From NCBI GenBank assembly GCA_009760885.1, contig CM019717.1:48981366-49045365 (forward strand): 64,000 nucleotides of DNA. Direction: 5' to 3'. This stretch comes from Achatina immaculata. Lineage: Eukaryota > Mollusca > Gastropoda > Stylommatophora > Achatinidae. Every line of letters begins with the position of its first letter. Position 1 is the first letter of the stretch. Shown one piece after another: positions 11,005-21,700 of this stretch. The notes under the pieces were generated by a model. The model saw only the letters and a list, made by a program, of their open reading frames with translations, searched no databases and had not been told where the DNA came from. Position numbers and translations under genes: made by a program.

Positions 11005-13557
11005 AATTAAAAGAAGATTTTTACAACAGCCTCCAAGCCACAGAAGAAACAATACCAAAGCATGATATGCTACTCATCTTGGGCGACTTCAATGCAAAAG
11101 TAGGTGAGGGAAATAAAGATAGAAGAAGAATCATGGGAAAAGAAGGAATCGGAGAAATAAATGAAAATGGAGAAAAACTGTGCAGTTTCTGTGAAGAAAA
11201 CATAATGACCATCAGAGGGACAATTTTCCAGCATAAAAACATCCATAAAGTGACTTGGAGGTCCCCAGATAAAACCACAGAAAACCAAATCGATCATATA
11301 ATAATAAATAACAAGTGGAAAAGGTCACTACAAGATGTGCGAGCAAGGAAAGGAGCAGATGTAGGAAGTGATCACAACCTTCTGGTAGCAAAAATAAAAC
11401 TAAAATTAAGGAAAGCCAAAATCGGAGAACACAGAAAGATACATTTTGATACAGGAAAACTGAAAGACCAGCAAACAAGGAACGAATTCTCAATAGTACT
11501 TAAGAACCGCTTCAGTGTCTTACAAGACGAACCAGAAATGTCCATACTAGAGTTCAATAAAACGCTACAGGAAACAGCAAAAGAGGTGCTGGGATATCAG
11601 AAACGGAGAAAAGAGGAATGGATAAGCAAGACCACATGGGAAAAGATAGAGCAAAGAAAAGAAATCAAGACAAAATTACTGAACACCAAATCACAAGACC
11701 ATAAAGAATAAGTTTTAAGTAATTATGCACAAAAAGACAAAGAACTGAAGGAATCATGCCGTCAAGATAAACGTCAATACTATGACAACTTAGCAGAAAC
11801 AGCAGAGAAAGCAGCATATGCAAATGACATGAAAACCATATACAAAATCACAAAGCAGATGACACGTAACTTCAGCACAAGATGTGAGAGTGCAATAAGG
11901 ACACTAAAGAGACATCTGGTCAGTGGAGAAAGAGAAAAAATAGAAAGATGGAGGGAACACTTCAACACCCTGCTAAACAGAACACAAGCAGTACAAACAA
12001 TAGACATACCTGAATCAAAAACGGAATTAAACATCAATACAGGACCAATAACAATAAGTGAAGTAAAGGAGGCAATAAGGAAGCTAAAATTAGATAGGGC
12101 ACCAGGTGAAGATGAAGTGACTGCTGAGATGTTGAAAGCAGAAGAAACAGAAACACCAAAACAACTTTGCCGGATATTACAACAAATCTGGGATCTAGAA
12201 AAAGCCCCAGAGGAGTGGAAAACTGGCCTTATAGTAAAACTACCAAAGAAGGGTGACCTCAGAGATCGCGGGAACTGGAGAGGTATTACCCTACTGCCAC
12301 TCACCAGTAAAGTATTTTGCAGAATAATCATCAACAGCATTGTACCAGCACTTGAGGGAAAACTTCGAAAAGAGCAGGCAGGAATTAGGAAAGGAAGATC
12401 ATGCATAGACCACATATTTGTACTTAGACAAATATTAGAACAAGCAAAGGAGTGGCATAGCACAACATATGCATTGTTTATAGATTTTGAGAAAGCCTTT
12501 GACAGTGTCAACAGAGATGCACTGTGAAAAATCCTAAGATGGCATGGCCTCCCCCATAAAATAGTGAATGTAATCAAAGCCCTATACGATGGTTTTCAGT
12601 GCAAAGTGATCTGTGGAGAATATAACTCCAGCAGCTTTAGGGTACAAACAGGAGTGAAGCATGGATATGTACTATCACCAACATTATTTATCTTGGCAAC
12701 AGACTGGTTAATGAAGGAGGCAACATCAGACAAACGCAGAGGATTACAATGGACCCTTGACACAGTGCTGGAGGACCTTGACTTTGCTGACGACATTTGT
12801 CTACTATCAAGCAGCCACAAAGAAATGCAAGATAAAATAAACAAGCTAACTCAGAGTGCAAACAACATAGGACTAAAGATCAACGTAAGAAAGACAAAGT
12901 TAATGAAGCAAAATGTGAACAATAGAAATGTACTCAGAGTAGATAGCAAGTTAGTGGAGGAAGGCAATGAATGTGTATACCTTGGCAGTAAAGTAGTAGA
13001 AAATGGAGACAGCACAGAGGACATCAACAGCAGACTTACTAGAGCAAACCAGGCTTTTGCAGTGCTGCAGACTATATGGAAATCTAAAAACCTAAGCATA
13101 AATACGAAAATCAGGATATTTAAGAGTAATGTTCTAAGTGTACTACTCTATGGAAGTGAACGCTGGAAAATCACCAAAACCATAGAAAACAAGTTGAATT
13201 CTTTCCAGACTAAATGTTTACGAAGAATTAGAAAAATATTTTCGCCAAACACCATAAGAAATAACATCTTGTTGGCAGAGATACAGATGAAGCCACTGAC
13301 AGCAATTATTGAGGAAAGACGCTGGCGATGGCTGGGACATGTGCTCCGAATAACTGATAACTCACTACCAAAAATAGCACTAAGATGGACACTACAGGGG
13401 AACAGAAGTAAGGGTAGACTAAAGGAGACATGGAGAAGAACAACAGAGAGGATGTTGAGCAATAGAGGGCTCACTTGGGCAAGAGCAGAAAAAAGGCAAA
13501 GGACAGGCATTTGTGGAAAACCCTTGCGGAAGCCCCATGTGCCCTGGGCACTTAAGG

Positions 13558-13588
<31 letters not shown>
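11005..13588 (+). mobile_element. LINE family B (RTE-like), 5'-truncated, inserted into LINE A
   Basis: The 2,584-bp insertion is bounded by the 13-bp target duplication ATTCTAAAGCAGG at 10,992-11,004 and 13,589-13,601. It starts inside the endonuclease (HDMLLILGDFNAKVGEG, then GSDHNLLVAK). RT follows, with GNWRGITLLPL, FIDFEKAFDSV, GVKHGYVLSPTLF and LEDLDFADDICLLSS, and then the RRWRWLGHVLR C-terminal region. It ends in a (GA)n tail. A TAA at about 11,709, frameshifts and a TGA at about 12,524 break the frame. Other fragments of the family lie at 23.0, 36.1 and 40.3 kb. Confidence 0.93.
11829..13588 (+). pseudogene. LINE B reverse transcriptase remnant
   Basis: The frames 11,829-12,527 and 12,564-13,588 carry RT motifs: KLPKKGDLRDRGNWRGI, FIDFEKAFDSVNRDAL, QTGVKHGYVLSP and DFADD. 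A TGA replaces the expected Trp codon after DAL. Retrotransposon origin is certain; it is not a host gene. Confidence 0.87.
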
Positions 13589-13591
<3 letters not shown>

Positions 13592-14211
13592 CTAAAGCAG
13601 GTGCAGAAATTCAAATACCTTGGAGCAGTAATAACTTCAGATGGGAAATGCAGAACAGAAATTAGGAACAGAATAGGCCAAGCAAAGACTGCATTTCAGA
13701 GAATGAGAAACATATTATCCAACACATCTTTATCAATGAATGTTAGAAAACGAGTCATAAAATGTTATATTGAACCTGTCTTGTTATATGGAAGTGAATC
13801 ATGGACAATAGGCAGGTCTGCACAAAAATCATTGGAAGCAGCAGAAATGTGGTTTATTAGAAGAATGTTGCGAATTCCCTAGACTGCAAAAATAACTAAT
13901 GAAGAATGTATGAGAAGAGCTGGAGAGACAAAACATTTTGTCAAAAAGATAAGAGAGAGACAATGTACTTTCATAGGACATACAATGAGAAGAGTGGGCA
14001 TTGAAAATATTATAACAAGAGGGAAAAATAGAAGGAAGAAGATCAAGAGGAAGACAAGAGAAATGATACTGGACAGTCTGACGGGATGGTGTTAGAGGAG
14101 ATCAGCAACTGAGCTGATAACCTGCATGAAAGATCGTGTACTCTGGAGAAGCATAATAGCCAACGCCAGTCGGCACGTCACCTGATGATGATGATGATGA
14201 TGACTGAAAAT

Positions 14212-14574
14212 GTTCTGAATGTGAATGCTACAGAACAGTTCTTCAAATATCATAGACACAAAAAAGAATAAATATATCCATACTACAAGAACTTAATATT
14301 GAAGAAGGCTGATTAGTGAAGAGGATTAAAGAGAGAAAACTTAAATATTTTGGACATATTAAACGTCATGATAATATAGAGAAGACCGTCTTGGAATGGT
14401 ACATAATGGGAAATCGAAAGAGAGGAAGACCAAGGCGAAGATGGCTGCAAGACATCGTTGATGATCTGCAAATGGATGCATCAGCAGCAGGCCATCTTGC
14501 TCACAATCGAGAGGCCTACAGGAGTGCTGTTAGGGAGGCAAAGTTCCGCAAGGGACATACAAATGAATGAATGA
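14212..14574 (+). mobile_element. LINE family D 3' fragment with 9-bp target duplication
   Basis: The fragment starts in the C-terminal RT region and continues through KYFGHIKRHDN, GNRKRGRPRRRWLQDI and ASAAGHLAHNREAY to the ATGAATGA tail. ACTGAAAAT flanks it at 14,203-14,211 and 14,575-14,583. It sits at the junction between the LINE A tail and another LINE D piece. Confidence 0.85.
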
Positions 14575-14583
14575 ACTGAAAAT

Positions 14584-14940
14584 ATAATGTGGAATGTTAG
14601 AGAAGATGTAGACAAAAAATATTACGATGCCATAATAATTGGAGGTTATGAAACACCAGAGATTAGAAACGTTGATGACACAGTATTATTGTCCACAACA
14701 CAAAAAGGAATGAAAAAAACTAATTATGTCAGTCCGTAAGAACAGTGAAGAGCAAAACCTTTATCTTAATGCAAAGAAAACTAAATTGATGACAAATGAC
14801 AAAACAAACAAGGCAGCTGAAATATGTATCAATGAGGAAAAACTGGAATAAGTGGAGAGTTTTGAATATCTTGGATCATTATAAACTAATAATGGAGATA
14901 CAATAAAAGGGATGGCGACTGCAGTAAAACTGGTTTAAAT
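14584..14940 (+). mobile_element. LINE family D, RT-palm fragment
   Basis: The plus strand encodes EDVDKKYYDAIIIGG, a degenerate NVDDTVLLST (motif C, Y/A to N/V), SVRKNSEEQNLYLN and VESFEYLGS. It is broken by stops. The piece belongs upstream of the 14.2-kb fragment in the element order but lies after it, because that fragment inserted at its left edge. Confidence 0.8.
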
Positions 14941-15419
14941 AAAAAAAAGGTAGATAGAGATATATGGGGATACATGCACAACGAGACAAAAACACGAAGA
15001 ACTTATCTGAATGTGTCTTCCTCCATGTAGGAAACAGAAATGTGTGTAGTAGTAGGGAGAAGGAAAGACCACGCTGCCCACAACAAAGGATGCCCGATAG
15101 AGTCAATCGTAAAGAAGAGGTGGAGAGAGAGGAGGAGAACAAGTGGGAGAAAGGGATGGGGGAAGGCAATAGAAACACGATAGCCACTAGAGGGGGTTCG
15201 GGGGGGGGGGGAAGAGGGGAGGGAAAAAGGGATGCGGAGAGATAATGAATGAAGAACATAAACACCTGCAGGGAGAAAATGTGAAACTGGTGAATAGGAC
15301 AAGACCCTATAACACCAATATGTTGGCAGAGAAGAAAATAGGGTGGTGGTAGGGAGGGGTAGCATAGAGAAAGAAAGTAGAGTTTTTTTTTAAAAAGGCC
15401 AGTGGAAAAATAAAGAAGT
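14941..15419. repeat. Purine-rich sequence, nothing recognised
   Basis: The plus strand is strongly G/A-rich (GAGAGGAGG runs, a G10 tract at about 15,200). The frames are low-complexity and I see no gene. Confidence 0.5.
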
Positions 15420-15670
15420 TACAGAAAGCTGAAGACATTGTTAATTCCAGCTGGGTGGAGACAACCAGTCTGGAAAATAAGGCGTTGTTCTAGGATGCTC
15501 CGAGATAGTACATCCGCGGAACAAGAGCGGATCGCACTAACAGAAATGTCATGTTTACCCCTGTGGTTGCTAAGGACACCACTGAATGAATTTTCTGTCT
15601 GTAAGTGAATGCTGTTAAGCTCCGTACCAGCATGGTTTGAAGTGGGAGAGAATGTAAAGTTTCTGCAAGA
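15420..15670 (-). pseudogene. Penelope-like element GIY-YIG C-terminal remnant
   Basis: The minus strand encodes NHRGKHDISVSAI, then LEQRLIFQTGCLHPAGIN and FSFL. This is the C-terminal part of the GIY-YIG nuclease module found in Penelope-like retroelements. A similar block occurs at 56.9-57.08 kb. The catalytic GIY-YIG part and the RT are absent. Confidence 0.55.
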
Positions 15671-15689
15671 CAAGGGGCAGTCAACTAAC

Positions 15690-16024
15690 GATTCATTATA
15701 GTTTGATCAATTCACATATCCGAAGCACTGTATTGAAGCGGTACTCGCAAAGGAGAGGGACAATTTGAATAGCAAATCCAAACAGGATTTCTTTGGACAG
15801 TCGGAATCTTAGCAGCAGTACTCGGAGTTACTAAAATTGTGTGAATTTATCTTTAGTGTTCCTAGACATCATATAAATGTGGAAAGGGTATTTCCCCTCA
15901 TAAATGTACAGTGGATAGCTGAAGCAATAATTAAATGTATTTTTAATTACCGAATGAGGTGCTCAGATTTGTATAATTATGTCAGTCAGCGACAAGATCT
16001 TCTTTCCAGATGGTCAAAATACTG
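15690..16024 (+). pseudogene. hAT transposase C-terminal (dimerisation) remnant
   Basis: The frame 15,837-16,024 reads LCEFIFSVPRHHINVERVF, then NVQWIAEAIIKCIFNYRM and SDLYNYVSQRQDLL. The order C-E-FIFSVP-VERVFxLxNxxW-NY is the hAT dimerisation region. A stop at about 15,811 separates it from an upstream related stretch. No DDE core or terminal repeats are seen. It is a dead fragment. Confidence 0.7.
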
Positions 16025-16862
16025 ATTTTTTTTCATGATTTTTTTCGCCTTATTTGTACTTTACCTCTTCATACACGTGAGTCTATTTTCCACACTGAAG
16101 GTAGGCCAAGTGACCTGGAGCTATAAGATTTATCCCCACTTATTTTCAGCTTCTGAATATAAGGTTTCGCTGTGTCTCCCTTAAACTGGGAGCTGATGTT
16201 CTTTGCAGTCGAGGCGGTTAATGCGCTGAAGCACAAGCATTGTGCTGGATAAAGAATGGATTGCTGTCGGATATTTTTACAAACCTAGAGGGAAGCTACA
16301 AGAAAAAAGGCAGGAAAAGATGCAGTGGTTCTTTAACTGACTCACTCGTCACAAAGACGATAGGGGTCTTTGTCCCATTAACCAGACTGAGCCTGTTTCT
16401 GAGGGCACCAACGGAGGGGAGAGCAAGGTCTTGATCGGCTATGGCTGATGGCTACATTACATGCATCTTAATCCCTTTGTTTAAGGTTATAATCTTACTG
16501 TTTTTTATCCGGACATTTCAAACTGGTTTTCGTTTTACTGTTACACATATTTATGTACTGGATTTTGGAAGAATAGAGAAGGACCGTTTCAGACATAGCA
16601 CGACTCTGAATAGAGGCACTGCGTCATTTGAATATGAAATGAGCATCAGAATATGCAAAAGTAAAGAGATTGGACTTTTGCAAGACAAAATGGCTAGCTG
16701 TTGATGTAGATTATTGTGTTAGTCAAACGTTGGCCATAATATTGTTAATACAAACGGCTCAACAAAATGATATTTAGCAACTGTCTCAAACATTTAGCAT
16801 TTACGGGCTTTAAACTGAAATTTAAAGGCGGAAAAACATCCATTATATATTTCTGTGTCCAT
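16025..16862. other. Unannotated intergenic sequence
   Basis: I find no domain, splice-supported exon or repeat family here. A plus-strand 87-residue frame at 16,441-16,704 has no recognisable similarity. Confidence 0.5.
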
Positions 16863-17074
16863 CCAGGAAACTCTCTACTGTAGAGAGCGGAACAACAACA
16901 CAACTCCTTCAGATCATCAGAGGAAGTATCCCCCCTCAGACAAGTGGTTTCGGCCCTATTAAACTCCTTACACTCTAAGGGGGTGGGCCCCTCTGGGTCA
17001 TGACTCCCAGAGGTCTTGTGAATTGTTGCTTTTTTGTCCCGGGATTGAACCCATGATCTTCCAGTTGGCACTGC
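16863..17074 (-). mobile_element. tRNA-headed SINE (family 1), 5'-truncated
   Basis: On the minus strand the copy begins in the B-box region (ATCATGGGTTCAATCCCGGG). It runs through CTCACAAGACCTCTGGGAGT-like and GGGCCCACCC sequence to TAGAGAGTTTCCTGG. It aligns along its length with the plus-strand copy at 58,906-59,170. The A-box half is missing. Confidence 0.85.
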
Positions 17075-17447
17075 ATACTTTACTTGTTTGATTTTCATTT
17101 CACTTCTTATTTCTTCCAATACATTAATACACACTTTCAATACTGCAATATTGTCAACAAAAACTGAACAGCAAAATGAGAAGCAGAGATAGGCATTAAG
17201 AGCATTTGAGACATTTAATTTTTTAGTGAACTGCTTCGATATGCCTTCATTACAGACTACTGTTTGTAAATTCAGCATTTCCTACTATATATTCAGCATT
17301 TCCTGCTACAGATCAAACATGTTCCCTTTGTATGCATGCATGCGCTTTCTAAATGAGTTTTTGAGAGCTGGAGAATCAGCTATAGCATTCCCTCGTGTCG
17401 ACTGAACAGTTACTAATGACCACGCTTTCAAACACCTTTTTTTGGAG

Positions 17448-17546
17448 GTGCGAGTTAGCGCAGTTCGTTAGTACGCTGTTCTCACGTGGCTAGACGGCTG
17501 TTCGTCCTACCAGAATCCGTGGTTAGAATCCCAGGTAATTCTCTTT
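17448..17546 (+). mobile_element. tRNA-like head of a SINE
   Basis: TTAGCGCAGTTCGTTAGTACGC resembles a tRNA A box, and GTGGTTAGAATCCC about 50 bp later resembles a B box. Spacing and layout fit a tRNA-derived SINE promoter. No clear body or tail is identified, so the limits cover the head only. Confidence 0.55.
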
Positions 17547-18536
17547 GTGATTTTTCTATCTCTCACGTCTCACTAAAGTGCTTTGTCTACGATTTTTTCG
17601 ATATCTAATCCTACAAAACTGTGGTCTCTTACTTTACTGTAAGAAAGCCTCGTTGTTTCCTATTTATTAAAAAAAAACGTTCCTACAGCTATAGCATTGT
17701 TCTCTGCAACATATCACAGCAGCATTGAAAGCTATCTGCAGTGGTTTCCATAACTTTCTGTGGAAAACCTGACAACCAGAAATGATAAACGATTGGACAC
17801 GTTTGCAAAATGAGCATGGATCGACCTTTCCAGATTCCGAGCGAAGAAGAGTGGAGACAGAGGGATTAGACCAGTGGAACCCTCGGAACCGTTCAGAAAA
17901 CAATATTAAACAATCTTAAAGAAGAGAAAGATCGGAAATATTCCAAGAAAAATACTTCCAAAATATAACTTGGATCTCTACCCCCCCCCCTCTTCTCTCT
18001 CACTCTCTCTCTCTCTCTCTCTCTCTGATATTTAGATCATAGTGAGCAAGTATAAAAGCTTGATAGTAACCTCCTGCTTCAAACACAACACCGTGAATTG
18101 TTCACACATAAGAAATCTCCGATCTGAATGATCTTTCATCTTGTTTGTATTAACTGGCGAATTTGTTGGCTTCTCATCTTCGGCCCATTCCTTTCACTGG
18201 AATGTTTGGATTATTAAACACGCTTTAAGCGATAACTGACTTTTTTTTTCCTTAAAGAGACTTTTAAATTTTCCCATGTCTTGGATGAATCCTTAAAAAA
18301 GTAACTGTGCCATTATTATTATTATTATTGTTATTACTATTATTATTATTGTGTCCGCGAATAATATTTGTCCTGATACATAATCCATATTCAGTAACTC
18401 TTGAATGGCAGGCAATGCAAGCGCTGGCATTCTTTTTCAGCTCTTCGCACGCAAAAAAAAAAAAACTTCCATTCTTCAAGCCAAGCTACAAGTCAAGAAC
18501 AAATTCATTCTGTTTTCTTAACTCTTTACTCTGCTA
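17547..18536. other. 3' flank of PHM with simple repeats
   Basis: Contains a pyrimidine microsatellite (C10 then (CT)n at about 17,981-18,027) and an (ATT)n tract at about 18,313-18,351. The 3'UTR of the PHM gene should begin at 18,536 and extend leftwards. No unambiguous polyadenylation signal was picked. Confidence 0.5.
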
Positions 18537-18729
18537 TCACACAATATTAAATTTCTCCCTCACTTCGTCTGCTCCAGGAATTCCCTCCAAGGACCCGGAA
18601 TCTGCCGGGTATTCTCCAATGAAAGTTTCTGTTGCCGAGTCCTGGAAGCACATAATGTTCTCGAGATTCTCCTGCTCGTAGGTAGAATACATGATGTAGA
18701 AGTTGCACATCTCGTCGTGGTTGGTGTGT
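18537..18729 (-). CDS. PHM: PHM terminal coding exon 11 (CuM Met)
   Basis: The exon is 193 nt ending at TGA 18,539-18,537. It encodes GHTNHDEMCNFYIMY, containing the CuM methionine ligand (M314 in rat) and the Asn/Tyr that contact substrate. About 47 residues follow, ending REKFNIV. The stop right after the catalytic core shows a PHM-only protein, as in insects and flatworms, rather than bifunctional PAM. Confidence 0.93.
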
Positions 18730-21700
18730 CTGTCGAGGAAAAATAGTTTCGCAGCACTAAAATACCGACAACAGAAATTAGAGAGTAATATTCGGTCTTT
18801 TATCTATGGGTTAGACTCATGAAGGTTTCTTGTCTCATATAGTGAGTCAAAATCATTTGTTTCATCACCCAGGAGCTGTAATATTGTGAGTGTTCTTGTG
18901 GGCGCTACGTTGACTATAATGATACGGTTATCGGTATCAGCAAACAACAGCTGGCAAAGACACTGTTTCTCTTTTCCGTTGATGCTCTTAATAACAGGCT
19001 CAGCCACCCAGACGGAGTAGGACTCACTGTGGTCTCCACTGCGGTGGAATCTATAGAGAAGTTTGTGGAGATCCACTCCAGTTCTTCGAGGTATTCACTG
19101 TCACTCCCGTTCGATAGGATGTTTATATTACAGGATCTTCACATGGTCGAATGCTGGGAACATCACTCTTCATTTCCAGGGAACTACAGCAACAATAATA
19201 ACATTGAGTTCTTAGCATTTGATACTGCTGTGAAGATCATGAGGTACACCATCAAGCCGATTTATGGGAAGATGAGCGTGGGTTTCATAACATCGCGTTT
19301 CTCACACTGGACATTAAGGTTACCAATCGTTTGAGCTTATTGAATTTCTCCTTCAAAATTTTCTTGTCACATGTAAAGAAATTTTGACTGTCTTTTTTTT
19401 TTCACAATTTCAACTAGTTTTCGTTATTATCAAACTTCTCTGATGAAGTCTTTTATGTGCTTTTATAGTTGTCCATTTTAATGAAGTTCATGGTGTGTAC
19501 CTTTAAATCTGATCTATACAGAGGTTGTGGTGACTTTCCTAATACCACCATTCTGACATTAGAAAACTCATCCGTCACGCTGAACATGTTGATTTACAGG
19601 TATAACCTACAAGTAAAGGTAAAGATATGTGATGTGAACCGGCGTCACTGAACACGGTCAAACCATAAGTGCTCTGCTGTCTAGTCAGCAGCTGACCAGA
19701 AACTGTCGACTAGTGTCGCCATCAGAAAGAACTCCATAGCTAGCGGTGTCAGTCCTCTTCCTTCCCAGAGAGTTAACTCTGGTACATTTTTTTTCTTGAG
19801 GCTGGGTGAACCCCAGGAGTTCTTGCGAGCCACGGTTGGAAATCGAAACCAGGTCGCCAAGTCGGCGAGCGAATGACTAATTCACTGCGCTAACGCATCC
19901 CCAGCATTTAGTAACCTAATTCACTGCGCTAACGCATCCCCAGCATTTAGTAACCTAATTCACTGCGCTAACGCATCCCCAGCATTTAGTAACCTAATTC
20001 ACTGCGCTAACGCATCCCCAGCATTTAGTAACCTAATTCACTGCGCTAACGCATCCCCAGCATTTAGTAACCTATCTCCATTAGCGCTGCTGCATCTTTC
20101 TCAAAAACTATTTATACGTCTTAACTGATTCACACACTGTTTAATACGGTTTGTATTAATATAATAAATATAAGAGGAAAACAACTGATTGTATGCCTTT
20201 TAAACAAAAAAGAGGCTTTGGTAACTTTGTTGATTTTACTGCTTCTTGTCACTGATAAAATGATGATTTCATGACATTATTAGTTTCAGTGCACAACAAA
20301 AGGGAATACTAACCCGATTCTGGTGTCAGTATCTCTGGACATACTGTTCATAACACACCGACTTGCCAGTAGGTCACCAGGTTCGATGTCCATACCTGGG
20401 TGACTCACATCATAGAATGCCTGCAGAATATACACTGTATATAAACTGTGCAGTAAGTAAGTAAATTAATGACTTACATCAATTACATGACTTCTGCTCT
20501 ATAGTTTCACTCCATTAATACAGTTACTAATTTAGCTAAAATATTGTTTTCCTTCTTTTTTCTTTCATCGGCGCTCGCTCTCAAAAGGACGTTGACTGCA
20601 TTGTCGCGCTGTTATGACACTTTCGGGGCAATACATCTGACTTCCGCTCATCTTCCCATTTCTATTTCTATTCACTAGCTGCTCCCACACTGATACGATG
20701 TTGTGCCTCAACACCTCCACAGCATCGGCTGCAAAGAACACCAGTTCGCAGTTACAGAGAGACTGCGCGAGACAAGATAAGACAAGATTTCTATTCACTA
20801 GGCCAGAATATTATCTGTTTACAAGGGACACCACTTGGATGTAGAATAAGGTCTTGATCAGTTATGATTAGATGGCCCTGGCGCTAGAAATTAGCTGTGG
20901 GTCGCCGACCACTATCCAGTGGCTTGGATACTGCATTCATCCAGGGTCGACTCTACCGGGTTTTTTTTTTTGGGGGGGGGGGCAGCAGAAATGGGAAAAG
21001 AAGGGATGAACGGGGAAAATTAAAATAATATGAATAAAAAAATATTTAAATAAAAACATTTTCGTATAATCATTGATCATGCTTATTCTTGGATCAGCGA
21101 AACATAGTCTTGAAGAAATGATTCAAAATGAATTGATTAGTTACAGACTGTATTTCAGATGTAGGTTATATCGAACAGTTAACACTGTTTACAAGATCTA
21201 TTAATACACATCCTAACGATATCAGTATTCATGAGCATTTTCTTGGCTTCATTCATGTAGAAGCCACTATAGGCTCAGTGTTAACAGAATATTCTTAGAA
21301 AATTGTCAGACATGAATTGGAACAATCGCGAACATGCATGGCCATGATTCGACAATAAGACACAAAAAAAACAAAAATGAAAGAAAAACAATCAGGAGTG
21401 CAACAATGCACTGCAGACTTGAACCCGAGATCTTTTATTATTATTATTCCTTGTTCTCATTCTCTCAACTTAGTTATCAGTGATGCCGCAATGTCATCTA
21501 GCGAGGAAGTTTTTTTTTAAACAGTTCAGAAATTTCTCAGCGTCAGCTTTGCGTTGGGCAACCCTTATAAAAACATAAAACAACGGTAACGGTCAACCCA
21601 AGTACCACAAGATGGGAATCTAGAATCGAAGTTATTCGTCCTTTCAGATATTCTGTTGATGAATTGTATGATGCTTTGGTAGAAACTGCCGATGGTGAGT

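Larger units (their letters stand above)
8945..14202 (+). mobile_element. LINE family A (RTE-like), split by a nested LINE B
   Basis: A long RTE-like LINE. A degraded apurinic-type endonuclease comes first (about 8,955-9,490; VMGDVNAKVGKG, a GDRNDRG segment and broken DH motifs). The reverse transcriptase follows (9,511-10,990; KKGKATGPDN, LCFIDYTKAFDKV, GVRQGCVLSP, LRYADDTVLIAE). The element is interrupted at 10,992-11,004 and resumes at 13,589 with VQKFKYLGAVITSDGKC, MWFIRRMLRIP and GHTMRR. It ends in a (TGA)n tail near 14,202. The same junction is uninterrupted in the copy at 50.7-51.4 kb, which proves the split. Stops and frameshifts make it inactive. Confidence 0.9.

Noticed and set aside
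11021..11278. Separate host gene for an endonuclease
   Set aside because: The GDFNAKVG and GSDHNLL motifs belong to the LINE B endonuclease, bounded by a target duplication.
9489..13510. Hydrophobic minus-strand frames over LINE A and B (for example 109, 265 and 120 residues)
   Set aside because: Antisense shadows of A-rich reverse-transcriptase coding sequence, giving Leu/Phe/Ser-rich text without motifs.
19881..20075. Regularly spaced direct repeats resembling a CRISPR array
   Set aside because: The units are contiguous 39-bp repeats without unique spacers, in animal DNA beside a SINE.
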